Source: Microbacteriaceae bacterium PS02332 (GTDB lineage: Bacteria > Actinomycetota > Actinomycetes > Actinomycetales > Microbacteriaceae). From it: a stretch of 32,550 nt of DNA. Where the stretch lies: assembly GCA_029959645.1 (NCBI GenBank), contig JASCOJ010000019.1, positions 1 through 32,550 of the forward strand. The letters are read 5' to 3'. Shown piece by piece: positions 23,341 through 31,124 of this stretch (positions are counted from its first letter, which is position 1; the number at the start of each line of letters is the position of its first letter). The notes below the pieces were generated by a model, which was given only the letters and a program-made list of their open reading frames with translations, was not told where the DNA came from and made no database searches. The position numbers and the translations under genes were made by a program.

Positions 23341-24066
23341 TCAGGCGTGCGCCGCCAGGTGCGCACCCCACACCGCGTAGGTGTCGCGGTACCGGTGCTC
23401 CTCGGCTTCGGGACGCCACACCGACCGCGTCAGCTCCTCGGGGAAGCCGACGACGTCCACGCGTGCGTGGTCCTCGGCGACCGCTCGTGTCCGGGCGTTG
23501 AGTGCCCGCCCGTGCACCCCGGCGGCGACCCGCGCCGCTCGGGACAGGCTGCCCGCGTTGTCGAGCGGTGGGATCTCGCCGACCAGGACCCGCGCCGTGG
23601 GCGGGAGCGCGTCGAGGAGTGCAGCGACCGTGTCGCGGAGGTGCTGCTCCCACCGGTCCGGCGGCATCACCCGCAGGGCGTCGGTGATGCCGACCATGAC
23701 GACGGCGAGCTCGCACTCCCGCAGGTGTCCGCGGTGTTCCTCGACGATCGACGGCAGCTGCCGCACGCTCGAGGACGGCGCGCTCGCGATCGACCACGCG
23801 GTCCCGCGTCCACTCCGGGCTGCTCGGCGGCGCGCGAAGAACGCCGGGAGGGACAGCTCGTGCGTGCGGACGCCGAGCGACAGCTCGCCGCGCTCGCCGA
23901 CGAACCAAACCCTGTCCGTCCCGACACCGCGGACGGTCCCCTCCGCCGCGTCGTCGGGGAACACGTCGAACGCGGCATCGGACCGACGGAACAGGAACTC
24001 GCCCACCCGTCCGACGCGGGCCGGGGCGGCGAAGACGGCGTGGACGACCGCACGCACTTGTGACAT
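23341..24066 (-). CDS. SGNH-hydrolase-like protein lacking the catalytic Ser
   Basis: A 241-aa protein with SGNH/GDSL-esterase architecture: strand RVWFVGERGELSLGVRTHEL (52-71) where the family has GDS, SIASAPSSSVRQLP (92-105) in the usual GAxGxTxxDL position, and VVMVGITDALR (122-132) in the block III GxND position. The nucleophile motif reads G57-E58-R59 instead of GDS, Asn of block III is Thr128, and the C-terminal DxxH is not recognisable (YRDTYAVWGAHLAAHA). It therefore looks like an inactive homologue, perhaps a binding protein. ATG at 24066 is chosen as the first start compatible with the fold; the ribosome-binding site is weak. It lies downstream of rbsD on the same strand, 124 bases away. 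Family assignment is by pattern only. Confidence 0.6.
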   Translation of the reverse strand: MSQVRAVVHAVFAAPARVGRVGEFLFRRSDAAFDVFPDDAAEGTVRGVGTDRVWFVGERGELSLGVRTHELSLPAFFARRRAARSGRGTAWSIASAPSSSVRQLPSIVEEHRGHLRECELAVVMVGITDALRVMPPDRWEQHLRDTVAALLDALPPTARVLVGEIPPLDNAGSLSRAARVAAGVHGRALNARTRAVAEDHARVDVVGFPEELTRSVWRPEAEEHRYRDTYAVWGAHLAAHA

Positions 24067-24190
24067 CAGGGCACCGTCATCGATCCTGCGGTGGCGGGTG
24101 CCCCTCGCGGTCGACGTCCTCTCAGGTTCGACCAAGGTAGTCCTCCGACTCGGGGACAACCGGGGGACAACAGCCGGAGACCGCAGTCGG
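24067..24190. other. Gap between rbsD and the SGNH-like gene
   Basis: No gene recognised. The only structure I see is a tandem 9-mer GGGGACAAC at 24152-24160 and 24163-24171, 11 bases apart (one helical turn), which could be a protein-binding site for the downstream gene. No convincing terminator for the ribose operon is visible. Confidence 0.35.
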
Positions 24191-24574
24191 TCAGAACGGC
24201 ACGCCGCAGACGAGCACGACGTTGGCGAACGGCGTCGCCTCACCCGTCCGGACGAACAGGCGTGCGCCCGCCGACAGCACCTTGAGTTCCTCGTGCGACA
24301 CCGATCGGCGCTCGGGGAACCGCTGGTCGATCCACGAGCCGGCCTCGGTGCCCTCGGCCTCGGTCGCCGCGATGCACTCCTGGAAGACCGCGTCGCCGAG
24401 CAGCGCGTCGAGCACCTCGACGAAGCGGGGGACCCCGTGCACGAGCGCGAGGTCGACGACCGGCACCCCGGACGGGATCGGCAGGCCGCAGTCGGCGACG
24501 ACCACGAGGTCCCCGTGCCCGAGTCGGCTCACCCCCGCGTTGAGGTCGGCGTTGAGGATCCCGGACTTCTTCAT
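24191..24574 (-). CDS. rbsD: D-ribose pyranase
   Basis: A 127-aa mutarotase interconverting the beta-pyranose and beta-furanose forms of ribose, giving ribokinase the furanose it needs. The start MKKSGILNADLNAGVSRLGH carries catalytic His20, and VADCGLPIP holds Asp28; the C-terminal VVLVCGVPF is the usual ending. Full length for the family; a cytoplasmic ring-forming enzyme. Last gene of the ribose operon, overlapping rbsK by four bases (ATGA). Confidence 0.95.
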   Translation of the reverse strand: MKKSGILNADLNAGVSRLGHGDLVVVADCGLPIPSGVPVVDLALVHGVPRFVEVLDALLGDAVFQECIAATEAEGTEAGSWIDQRFPERRSVSHEELKVLSAGARLFVRTGEATPFANVVLVCGVPF

Positions 24575-25542
24575 GCGTCGACTCCCGTCGTGGTGGTGGT
24601 GCCGTCGTCCCCGTCCGGGGCCTCGACCTCCGGCAGCGTGTCGGCGAGGGTCGGGTACGACGGCTGCGTCCCGACGCCCTGCACCGCGAACGCGCCGACC
24701 CGGACGGCCTGACGTGCGGCGTCGAGCAGCGTCTCGCCGGCGGCGAGCCCGGCCGCCAACGCGCCGACGAAGGCGTCGCCCGCGCCGGAGGAGTCGACCG
24801 CGGTGACCCGCGGTGACGGTACGGCGACGACCGCGTCCGACCGGTCGGCGACGAGGGCACCCCGCGCCCCGAGCGTCACCACGACGGACCGGACACCGAG
24901 CGCCCGGAGGGCGGCGACGAGGTCGGCCTCCTCCGACGGGAGGACCCCGCCGGGGTCGAGCTGGGCGAGGACGAGCGCCGCCTCGTGCTCGTTGACGACG
25001 AGCGGGTCCGCCGACAGGACGACCTCGCGGTCGACCGGCACGACGGGTGCCAGGTTGAGCAGGACCCGTCCGCTCGCGAGACCCGCGGCGGCGGCGATGC
25101 CGTCCGCGGGGATCTCGCCCTGCAGGACGACGACCGCAGCCGACGCGACGACCGTGGCGGAGGCGAGCAGGGCATCCCGGCCGGTCGCGCCGTTGGCACC
25201 CGGGACGACGACGATGGTGTTCTCGCCGCTCCGGTCGACCGCCACCATCGCGAGTCCGGTGGGGGCGTCGACGGCGGTGACGTGCGTGACGTCGACCCCG
25301 CTGTCGGCCAGGAGGCTCGTGGCCACGTCCGCGGCCGCGTCCCGTCCGACGCTCCCCACCATCACCGTGGCGGCGCCCCGCCGGGCGGCCGCCCCGGCCT
25401 GGTTCGCACCCTTGCCGCCGGGCCGCAGGGCCATGGAGGTCGCGCCGAGCGTCTCACCCGGTGCGGGGTGGCGATCGACGGTCACGCCCTGGTCGCCGTT
25501 GAGCGAGCCCACGACGACCACGGATCCGGGAAGACGACTCAC
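24571..25542 (-). CDS. rbsK: Ribokinase
   Basis: A 323-aa PfkB-family sugar kinase that phosphorylates D-ribose to ribose-5-phosphate with ATP. The substrate motif GGKGANQA lies at 42-49; the C-terminal signature DSSGAGDAFVGALAAG (250-265) contains the anion hole GAGD and catalytic base Asp256; VVNEHEAALVL is the conserved mid-region. A tail of about 20 acidic and threonine residues follows the fold. It starts with GTG overlapping the rbsB stop (GTGA). Placement among rbsACB and rbsD makes ribose the clear substrate. Confidence 0.95.
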   Translation of the reverse strand: MSRLPGSVVVVGSLNGDQGVTVDRHPAPGETLGATSMALRPGGKGANQAGAAARRGAATVMVGSVGRDAAADVATSLLADSGVDVTHVTAVDAPTGLAMVAVDRSGENTIVVVPGANGATGRDALLASATVVASAAVVVLQGEIPADGIAAAAGLASGRVLLNLAPVVPVDREVVLSADPLVVNEHEAALVLAQLDPGGVLPSEEADLVAALRALGVRSVVVTLGARGALVADRSDAVVAVPSPRVTAVDSSGAGDAFVGALAAGLAAGETLLDAARQAVRVGAFAVQGVGTQPSYPTLADTLPEVEAPDGDDGTTTTTGVDA

Positions 25543-26489
25543 TTGCTGAAGGTGTCGACGTTGCTCTTGGTGACCGAGACGACCGGGACCTGGACGGTCT
25601 TTTCGGCCTTGCCCTTGAGCGCCTTGACGGCCTGGTCGACCGCGAGTGCGCCGAGCTTGGCCGGCTGCTGCGCGATCGTGCTGCTCAGCGTGCCGTCCTT
25701 GATCGCGCTGAGGCCGTCGGCCTCACCGTCGAACCCGGCGACCTTGACGCTCGTGCCGGCCTTCGACCCGAGGGCCTTGATCGCACCGAGGGCCATCTCG
25801 TCGTTCTCGGCGAAGACACCGACGACGTCGGGGTGCGCCTGGAGCAGGTTGGTCGTGACGTCGAGTGCGGTGGCGCGGTCGAAGTTCGCGGTCTGCTTGC
25901 CGACGACCGTGATGCCCGGGTACTTCTTGATGCCCTCGGCGAAGCCCTCGCCGCGGTCCCGGCTGGCCGAGGTGCCGGCCTGGCCCTGGAGGACGAGGAT
26001 CTCGCCCTTCTCGCCGATCGCCTTCGCGAGGTCGTCGGCGGCCTGCTTGCCACCGGCGACGTTGTCGCTCGCGATGAACGAGTCGACGCTCGCGTCGTTG
26101 ACGGTGCGGTCGACGGCGATGACGGGGATGTCGGCCTTGTTCAGCGCCTTCACGCTGGGCCCGGCGGCGTCGGAGTCGACCGGGTTGACGATGACGGCCT
26201 TCGTGCTGCCGCTCGAGGCGGTCTGCAGCTGGTTGGCCTGCTGCGCGGAGTCGTTCTGCGCGTCGACGACGTCGAGCGTGACGCCCTGCTTCTTCGCCTC
26301 GGCCTTCGCGCCGTCGCGGACCTCGACGAAGAACGGGTTGTTGAGGGTGGAGAGGGCGAGCGTGACCTTCGTGTCGCCGCCGCCCGCGGCGCCGGTGGTG
26401 CTGGTGCGATTGCAGCCGGCGGTGCCGAGGACGACCAGGCCGGCGATGACGCCGACGGTGGCGACCTTGTGGAAGGAGGAGAACTTCAT
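25539..26489 (-). CDS. rbsB: Ribose ABC transporter substrate-binding lipoprotein
   Basis: A 316-aa binding protein of the ribose/galactose type. The lipoprotein signal ends at LGTAGC with Cys26. Family landmarks: VTLALSTLNNPFFVEVRDGA at the first strand, VIVNPVDSDAAGPSVKALNKA, IPVIAVDRTVN, ASDNVAGGKQAADDL and GVFAENDEMALGAIKAL. It presents ribose to RbsC at the outer membrane face. AAAGGA lies eight bases before the ATG. A 49-base pyrimidine-rich (CTCCTCC) spacer separates it from rbsC. Confidence 0.94.
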   Translation of the reverse strand: MKFSSFHKVATVGVIAGLVVLGTAGCNRTSTTGAAGGGDTKVTLALSTLNNPFFVEVRDGAKAEAKKQGVTLDVVDAQNDSAQQANQLQTASSGSTKAVIVNPVDSDAAGPSVKALNKADIPVIAVDRTVNDASVDSFIASDNVAGGKQAADDLAKAIGEKGEILVLQGQAGTSASRDRGEGFAEGIKKYPGITVVGKQTANFDRATALDVTTNLLQAHPDVVGVFAENDEMALGAIKALGSKAGTSVKVAGFDGEADGLSAIKDGTLSSTIAQQPAKLGALAVDQAVKALKGKAEKTVQVPVVSVTKSNVDTFSK

Positions 26490-26541
26490 CGTTGGTTCCT
26501 TTGTGCTGGTGGTGGTGTGGGGGAGGAGGAGGAGAGCGGGG

Positions 26542-27513
26542 TCAGCTGCTGCGCGTCTTGCGGCGGAGGACGTCGAACCCGACGGCGACCGCGATGACGA
26601 GGCCGATGACGACCTGCTGCCAGAACGAGCTGACGTCGAGCAGGTTCAGGCCGTTGCGGATCACGACGAGCACGAGCGCGCCGATGAACGTGCCGGAGAT
26701 GCGGCCGACACCGCCGGCGAGCGAGGCGCCACCGATGACGACCGAGGCGATCGCGTCGAGCTCGTACCCGCTGGCGGCCTGCGGCTGAGCGGAGTCGAGC
26801 CGGCCGGCGAGCAGGAGGCCCGCGAGCGCGGCGAAGAGGCCGGACAGCGCGAACACGACGACGACGATGCGCTTGACCGGGAGGCCCGACAGCCGTGCGG
26901 CCTCCGCGTTGCCGCCGACGGCGTACATGCTGCGACCGATGACGGTGCGGTTGAGGATGAACGACGCGACGACGGCGGCGATGACGAGGACGATGATCGG
27001 GACCGGCACCGGGCCGATGTCACTGCCGAGGAACGACACCTGGGGGGAGGTCGCGACCGGCTTGCCGTCGGAGATCACGAGCGTCAGGCCGCGGGCGACG
27101 CTGAGCATCGCGAGCGTCGCGATGAACGACGGCAGCTTGCCGTAGGCACTTGCCAGGCCGTTCACCACGCCGGTGGCGAGCCCCGCGACGAGTCCGCCGA
27201 CCAACGCCAGCCAGCCGGGCAGTCCCGCGGTGGCGAAGAACCACGCCGACACCATCGCGGACAGGGCCGCGACCGAGCCGACCGACAGGTCGATGCCGCC
27301 AGCGACGATGACGAACGTCACCCCGAACGCGAGGACGGCGACCGTCGACACCTGGATGCCGATGTTGAGCAGGTTCCTGGTGGTGAGGAAGTCGGGCGTC
27401 GCGATGAACAGGGCGATGCAGAGCACGACGAGGCCGACGAGGGCGCCGTTGTTCGCGAGGAACTTCGTGAACGAGAAGGACCGGGTCGGGGCCTTCGCAG
27501 TGGTCGATGACAT
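26542..27513 (-). CDS. rbsC: Ribose ABC transporter permease
   Basis: A 323-aa inner-membrane permease of the RbsC family. Landmarks: FLTTRNLLNIGIQVSTVAVL, the GGIDLSVGS motif (72-80), GLASAYGKLPSFIATLAML, YAVGGNAEAARLSGLPVKR, and the C-terminal GGASLAGGVGRISGTFIGAL. About eight to ten hydrophobic helices. The ATG at 27513 has only a weak AGAAAG upstream. The 111-base gap before it contains no recognisable gene; it is C/A-rich on the coding strand and could hold a processing site. Confidence 0.94.
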   Translation of the reverse strand: MSSTTAKAPTRSFSFTKFLANNGALVGLVVLCIALFIATPDFLTTRNLLNIGIQVSTVAVLAFGVTFVIVAGGIDLSVGSVAALSAMVSAWFFATAGLPGWLALVGGLVAGLATGVVNGLASAYGKLPSFIATLAMLSVARGLTLVISDGKPVATSPQVSFLGSDIGPVPVPIIVLVIAAVVASFILNRTVIGRSMYAVGGNAEAARLSGLPVKRIVVVVFALSGLFAALAGLLLAGRLDSAQPQAASGYELDAIASVVIGGASLAGGVGRISGTFIGALVLVVIRNGLNLLDVSSFWQQVVIGLVIAVAVGFDVLRRKTRSS

Positions 27514-27624
27514 GCGGGTGCTTTCTGGGAGGTACTGCGCTGTACACGGGGGAGGGGCGGCGGGGGCGCCGTGGGTGGGGCCGCGGGGTGCGGTGGGGTG
27601 CGCTGCGGTGTCGGCGTGCCGCGC

Positions 27625-29178
27625 TCAGGCGGCGTCGGCCTGGCCGTTCTCGGGCTGTGGGACGTCCCGCGCCGCGAGGGTCATCACGGCGTCCTCGGTG
27701 GCGTCGGCACCGTCGAGTTCGCCGGCGATCCGGCCGTCACGCATCACGAGGATGCGGTCGCTCATGCCGAGCACCTCGGGCAGTTCGCTCGAGACCATGA
27801 CGACGGCACCGCCGGCCTCGGTGATGGCGTTCACGAGTTCGTAGATCTCGACCTTCGCGCCGACGTCGACGCCGCGGGTCGGCTCGTCGAGCAGGAGGAC
27901 GCTCGACCCGGCGAGGATCCACCGCCCGAACACGGCCTTCTGCTGGTTGCCGCCGGAGAGCGACCCGATCGGCTGGTCGATGTCGTGCATCCGGATGCGC
28001 AGGCGGGCGGCGACCTGCTCGGCGCGCTCCTTCTGCCCGGCGAAGTCGACGAGCCCGCCGCGCGCACTGGAGGCGAGGGTCGCGTACCCGAGGTTGTCGT
28101 TCACCGAGGCGCCGAGCACGAGGCCCTGGCCCTTCCGGTCCTCCGGCACATGCCCGATGCCGGCGCGGATGGCCCCGGCGACGCTGCCCTTGCCGAGCCT
28201 CCGGCCGCGCACGGTGACCGTGCCGCTGTCGTAGGGGTCCGCTCCGGCGATCGCACGGACCAGCTCGGTGCGCCCGGCGCCGACGAGGCCGGAGACCCCG
28301 ACGATCTCGCCGGCGTGCACGTCGAACGAGACGTCGGTGAACCGCCCGGCGGCGGTGAGGTGCTCGACCCGGAGCACCGGGTCGGCACGGTCCACGACGG
28401 CCGCTCCCGTCGGGTACTGCTCCTCGATGCTCCGGCCGACCATGAGCCGGACGAGCTCGTCCTCCGGCGTGGAGGCGGGCACCTCGGCCACGAAGTGGCC
28501 GTCACGGAGCACCGCGACCGTGTCGCCGATCTCGGCGATCTCGTCGAGGTGGTGGCTGATGAACAGCATGCCCACCCCGCGGGCGCGGAGGTCCGCGACG
28601 ACCCGGAACAGGGCCTCCGTCTCGTGCCGCGTCAGCGCCGCGGTCGGCTCGTCGAGGATGAGGATCCGCGCGTCGACGCTGAGTGCCTTCGCGATCTCGA
28701 CGAGCTGCTGGCGGGCGATGCCGAGGTCCCCCACCGGGGTGTCGACGTCGACGACGAGCCCGATCGTGGCGAGCGCCGCCTCCGCCTGTCGGCGGAGCGT
28801 CTTCCGGTCGACCATGCCGAACCGCTTCGGCAGCCGGCCCATCATCACGTTCTCCGCGACGCTGAGCGAGCCGACCAGGTTGAGTTCCTGGTGGATCGTC
28901 GCGATGCCGAGTCGCTCCGCGGCCGAGACGGACGGGAGGCTCACCTCGGCTCCGTCGACGAGGATGCGTCCGCCGTCGGGCTGGTGGATGCCGGACATCA
29001 TCTTGATGAGCGTCGACTTGCCGGCGCCGTTCTCGCCCAGGAGGACCTGGACCTTCCCGGCGTGGACGTCGACGGTGACGTCGGTGATGACCTGGACGGG
29101 GCCGAACGACTTGCTCACCCGGTCGAGGGTGAGGAGGGGCTGCTGCTCGGGTGTGTGCGGCGCGGGGGTCTGCGGCAT
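27625..29178 (-). CDS. rbsA: Ribose ABC transporter ATP-binding protein
   Basis: A 517-aa double ATPase. The first domain has Walker A GENGAGKST (48-56), Walker B LILDEPT (173-179) and H-loop FISHH; the second has the family's degenerate Walker A SGLVGAGRTE (296-305), signature LSGGNQQK (407-414) and LLLDEPTRGVDVG. GHVPEDRKGQGL is a hallmark of RbsA/XylG proteins. It powers import by RbsBC. ATG 29178 begins one base after the regulator's stop (TGA-C-ATG), so it is co-transcribed and probably coupled; the frame is open into the regulator gene but that extension is antibiological. Confidence 0.94.
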   Translation of the reverse strand: MPQTPAPHTPEQQPLLTLDRVSKSFGPVQVITDVTVDVHAGKVQVLLGENGAGKSTLIKMMSGIHQPDGGRILVDGAEVSLPSVSAAERLGIATIHQELNLVGSLSVAENVMMGRLPKRFGMVDRKTLRRQAEAALATIGLVVDVDTPVGDLGIARQQLVEIAKALSVDARILILDEPTAALTRHETEALFRVVADLRARGVGMLFISHHLDEIAEIGDTVAVLRDGHFVAEVPASTPEDELVRLMVGRSIEEQYPTGAAVVDRADPVLRVEHLTAAGRFTDVSFDVHAGEIVGVSGLVGAGRTELVRAIAGADPYDSGTVTVRGRRLGKGSVAGAIRAGIGHVPEDRKGQGLVLGASVNDNLGYATLASSARGGLVDFAGQKERAEQVAARLRIRMHDIDQPIGSLSGGNQQKAVFGRWILAGSSVLLLDEPTRGVDVGAKVEIYELVNAITEAGGAVVMVSSELPEVLGMSDRILVMRDGRIAGELDGADATEDAVMTLAARDVPQPENGQADAA

Positions 29179-29179
29179 G

Positions 29180-30238
29180 TCAGTGCTCCGGGTGCTGCTG
29201 GTCGGCGGGGCGCGACGATGCGGCCGCTCGACGGGGGCGGATGGGGGTGGCCGAGGAGGCGCGGACGATGAGCTCGCTCGGCAGACGGACGGACTGCGGG
29301 GTGCCGCCGGCGATGACCTCGCGGAGGAGGTCGACGGCGACGCGGCCCATGTCCTCGACGCTGTGGGCGACGACGGAGAGCGCGGGGTCGAGGAGGGAGA
29401 ACCACTCGATGTCGTCGAACGCGACGAGGGCGATGTCCTCGCCGACGCGGAGGCCCAGCCGTCCGAGGATGCCGATCGCCCCGACGGCCATGAGGCTGTC
29501 CGCGGCGAAGATCGCAGTCGGCGGGTCCTCGAGCGCCAGCAGGGTCGTGACACCGGCCGAGCCGGACGCGGCCTGGAAGTCGCCGAACACGACGAGGTCC
29601 GGGTCCTCGCTCAGACCCGCGGCGGCGACCGCCTCGCGGTACGCGTCGAAGCGCTCGCGGCCCGTGGAGACGCTCTGCGGGCCGGCGATGTAGCCGATCC
29701 GGGTGTGGCCGAGGGCGGCGAGGTGCTCGACCGTCTGGCGGATGCCGGTGCTGCTGTCGGTCGTGACGCTCGGGACGTCGATGCCGGGGATCACACGGTC
29801 GACGAACACCGTCGGGACCTCGCGGTCGACGAGCTGCTGCACGGTGCCGGTGTCGTTGCCCTGCGGCGCGACGATCACCCCGTCCACCCGGCGGGCGATG
29901 AGCGTGTCGAGGTACCGGTTCTGCTGGTCCGCCCGCTCGTTCGCGTTCCCGAGCAGCGTGACGTAGCCCTCGGCGAGTGCCGCCTGCTCGATGGTGTGGG
30001 CGAGGTCGGCGAAGAACGGGTTCCGCACGTCGGACACGAGGAGGCCGATCGTGTCGGACCGGGTCGAGCGCAGTGCACGGGCCTGCAGGTTCGGGCGGAA
30101 GTCGAGGTCCTTCGCGGCCTGCTCGACGGCCCGGCGGGACTCCTCGCTCGTCGCGGCGTTGCCGGAGAGGACGCGCGATGCCGTCGCGGGGGAGACGCCG
30201 GCGCGGGCGGCGACGTCCTTGATGGTGACGGCGTTCAT
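29180..30238 (-). CDS. rbsR: LacI-family ribose operon repressor
   Basis: A 352-aa LacI-type regulator. HTH TIKDVAARAGVSPATASRVL (5-24), hinge helix NLQARALRS, and effector domain (SDTIGLLVSDVRNPFFADLA, then VDGVIVAPQGND, ERFDAYREAV, IFAADSLMAVGAI, FDDIEWF). An Arg/Ser/Pro-rich tail of about 20 residues ends the protein. As first gene of the operon it should repress its own transcription and all rbs genes by binding the 30-bp double palindrome just upstream; ribose or a ribose derivative is the expected inducer. GGAG lies nine bases before the ATG. The symbol is inferred from operon position. Confidence 0.85.
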   Translation of the reverse strand: MNAVTIKDVAARAGVSPATASRVLSGNAATSEESRRAVEQAAKDLDFRPNLQARALRSTRSDTIGLLVSDVRNPFFADLAHTIEQAALAEGYVTLLGNANERADQQNRYLDTLIARRVDGVIVAPQGNDTGTVQQLVDREVPTVFVDRVIPGIDVPSVTTDSSTGIRQTVEHLAALGHTRIGYIAGPQSVSTGRERFDAYREAVAAAGLSEDPDLVVFGDFQAASGSAGVTTLLALEDPPTAIFAADSLMAVGAIGILGRLGLRVGEDIALVAFDDIEWFSLLDPALSVVAHSVEDMGRVAVDLLREVIAGGTPQSVRLPSELIVRASSATPIRPRRAAASSRPADQQHPEH

Positions 30239-30263
30239 CGTTGAGCACTCCGTTGGGCGAGGT

Positions 30264-30293
30264 ATGGAATCGATTCCATGGAATCGATTCCAT
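30264..30293. promoter_or_regulatory. Double LacI-type operator of the ribose operon
   Basis: Two head-to-tail perfect 14-bp palindromes TGGAATCGATTCCA (30265-30278 and 30279-30292), together a 30-bp perfect palindrome. Each has the central CG typical of LacI-family sites. They start right at the expected transcription start of the rbs promoter, so binding would block initiation. Confidence 0.88.
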
Positions 30294-30294
30294 G

Positions 30295-30323
30295 ACAGTA
30301 GGCACGGAGGTGGGTCGTGTCAA
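30295..30323 (-). promoter_or_regulatory. Promoter of the ribose operon
   Basis: On the minus strand: TTGACA (30323-30318), exactly 17 bases, TACTGT (30300-30295). Expected start near 30288, inside the double operator, giving a 5' leader of about 50 bases to the rbsR ATG. The best sigma70-type promoter in the window. Confidence 0.85.
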
Positions 30324-30478
30324 GTGCGCTCATCGTGGAAGCGAGCGCCGCAGAACACCGGTGTGCGTTTCGTCGAACCGCGTCCTGCCGATGTTCACCA
30401 GACGAACACCGGGGTCTTCCGGAGGGCGCACGTGACGGCGGACGTCAGCGGCGCAGAGTCAGACGCAGATCGCCTGTG
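30324..30478. other. Gap between rbs promoter and tRNA-Gly
   Basis: No gene recognised. Contains a 10-bp palindrome ACACCGGTGT (30355-30364) and a related GAACACCGG further on (about 30413-30421). These may belong to the tRNA-Gly transcript end, which runs leftwards into this gap; no U-tract terminator is visible. Confidence 0.3.
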
Positions 30479-30552
30479 TGGAGGGGATGACGGGAATCGA
30501 ACCCGCGTAGCCAGTTTGGAAGACTGGGGCTCTACCATTGAGCTACATCCCC
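30479..30552 (-). tRNA. tRNA-Gly (anticodon TCC)
   Basis: Cloverleaf on the minus strand: acceptor GGGGATG/CATCCCC (7 of 7 pairs), D-arm GCTC..GAGC, anticodon stem CCAGT/ACTGG with loop CTTCCAA (anticodon TCC), T-arm GCGGG-TTCGATT-CCCGT, discriminator T and an encoded CCA (30481-30479). Confidence 0.97.
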
Positions 30553-30605
30553 GCGGCCGCGCACCAGGCGCAGCCCGACCATCGTAGCGGACGTACGCCA
30601 TCTCC

Positions 30606-30932
30606 ATGATCCTGCCGCCGCCGGACGAGTCCTCCCAGCGCCGGATCAGGCGGTCCCGGGTGCTGTCCTACGTCCTCGTCCTCCTCGCCGCGGTGGTGCT
30701 GTCGTTGCGGCCGGACCTGTTCGGGGACCCGCAGGCGCAGCCGTGGCACGCGTTGCTGCACGTCGGGCGGATCGCTCTCGGGCTGGTCCTCGCCCTGGCC
30801 GCAGCGGCGGTGCAGGTCGTCGTCGGTGTGCAGTGGCGCCAGGGCCTCCGTCGGGCTGCCGAGGAGGATGATCCGGACGGGTTTCCCACAGGCCCGCGCG
30901 CTCCCGGGAACACCGGACCCCGAGCCCGCTAG
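30606..30932 (+). CDS. Small two-helix membrane protein, hypothetical
   Basis: A 108-aa protein between two tRNA genes. A basic start (SSQRRIRRSR) precedes two hydrophobic helices (about residues 18-35, VLSYVLVLLAAVVLSLR, and 52-75, VGRIALGLVLALAAAAVQVVVG), then a charged, Pro/Gly-rich tail. The positive-inside rule places both ends in the cytoplasm. The ATG at 30606 lacks a clear ribosome-binding site, so the start is uncertain and the mRNA might be leaderless. No known family recognised. Confidence 0.6.
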   Translation: MILPPPDESSQRRIRRSRVLSYVLVLLAAVVLSLRPDLFGDPQAQPWHALLHVGRIALGLVLALAAAAVQVVVGVQWRQGLRRAAEEDDPDGFPTGPRAPGNTGPRAR

Positions 30933-31011
30933 ACTCATCCCGGTCGCAGGGGCCGGACTCGTCCTGCCCGCGTGTCGCACGGCACGATCGCGACGATCCT
31001 GGCCCTCGTAC

Positions 31012-31088
31012 CGGGGCGTAGCTCAGCTTGGTAGAGCGCCCGCTTTGGGAGCGGGAGGTCGCAGGTTCAAATCCTGTCGCCCCGACCA
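31012..31088 (+). tRNA. tRNA-Pro (anticodon TGG)
   Basis: Cloverleaf: acceptor CGGGGCG/CGCCCCG (7 pairs), D-arm GCTC..GAGC, anticodon stem CCCGC/GCGGG with loop TTTGGGA (anticodon TGG), T-arm GCAGG-TTCAAAT-CCTGT, discriminator A and encoded CCA (31086-31088). It lies 37 bases before the trigger-factor start. Confidence 0.97.
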
Positions 31089-31124
31089 GGTCACATCGAA
31101 CGTCAACCAACAGGAGAACATCCC

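Noticed and set aside
27514-27624. Second promoter or small gene between rbsA and rbsC
   Set aside because: No -35/-10 pair, ribosome-binding site with a start, or conserved-looking peptide could be found in the 111-base gap.
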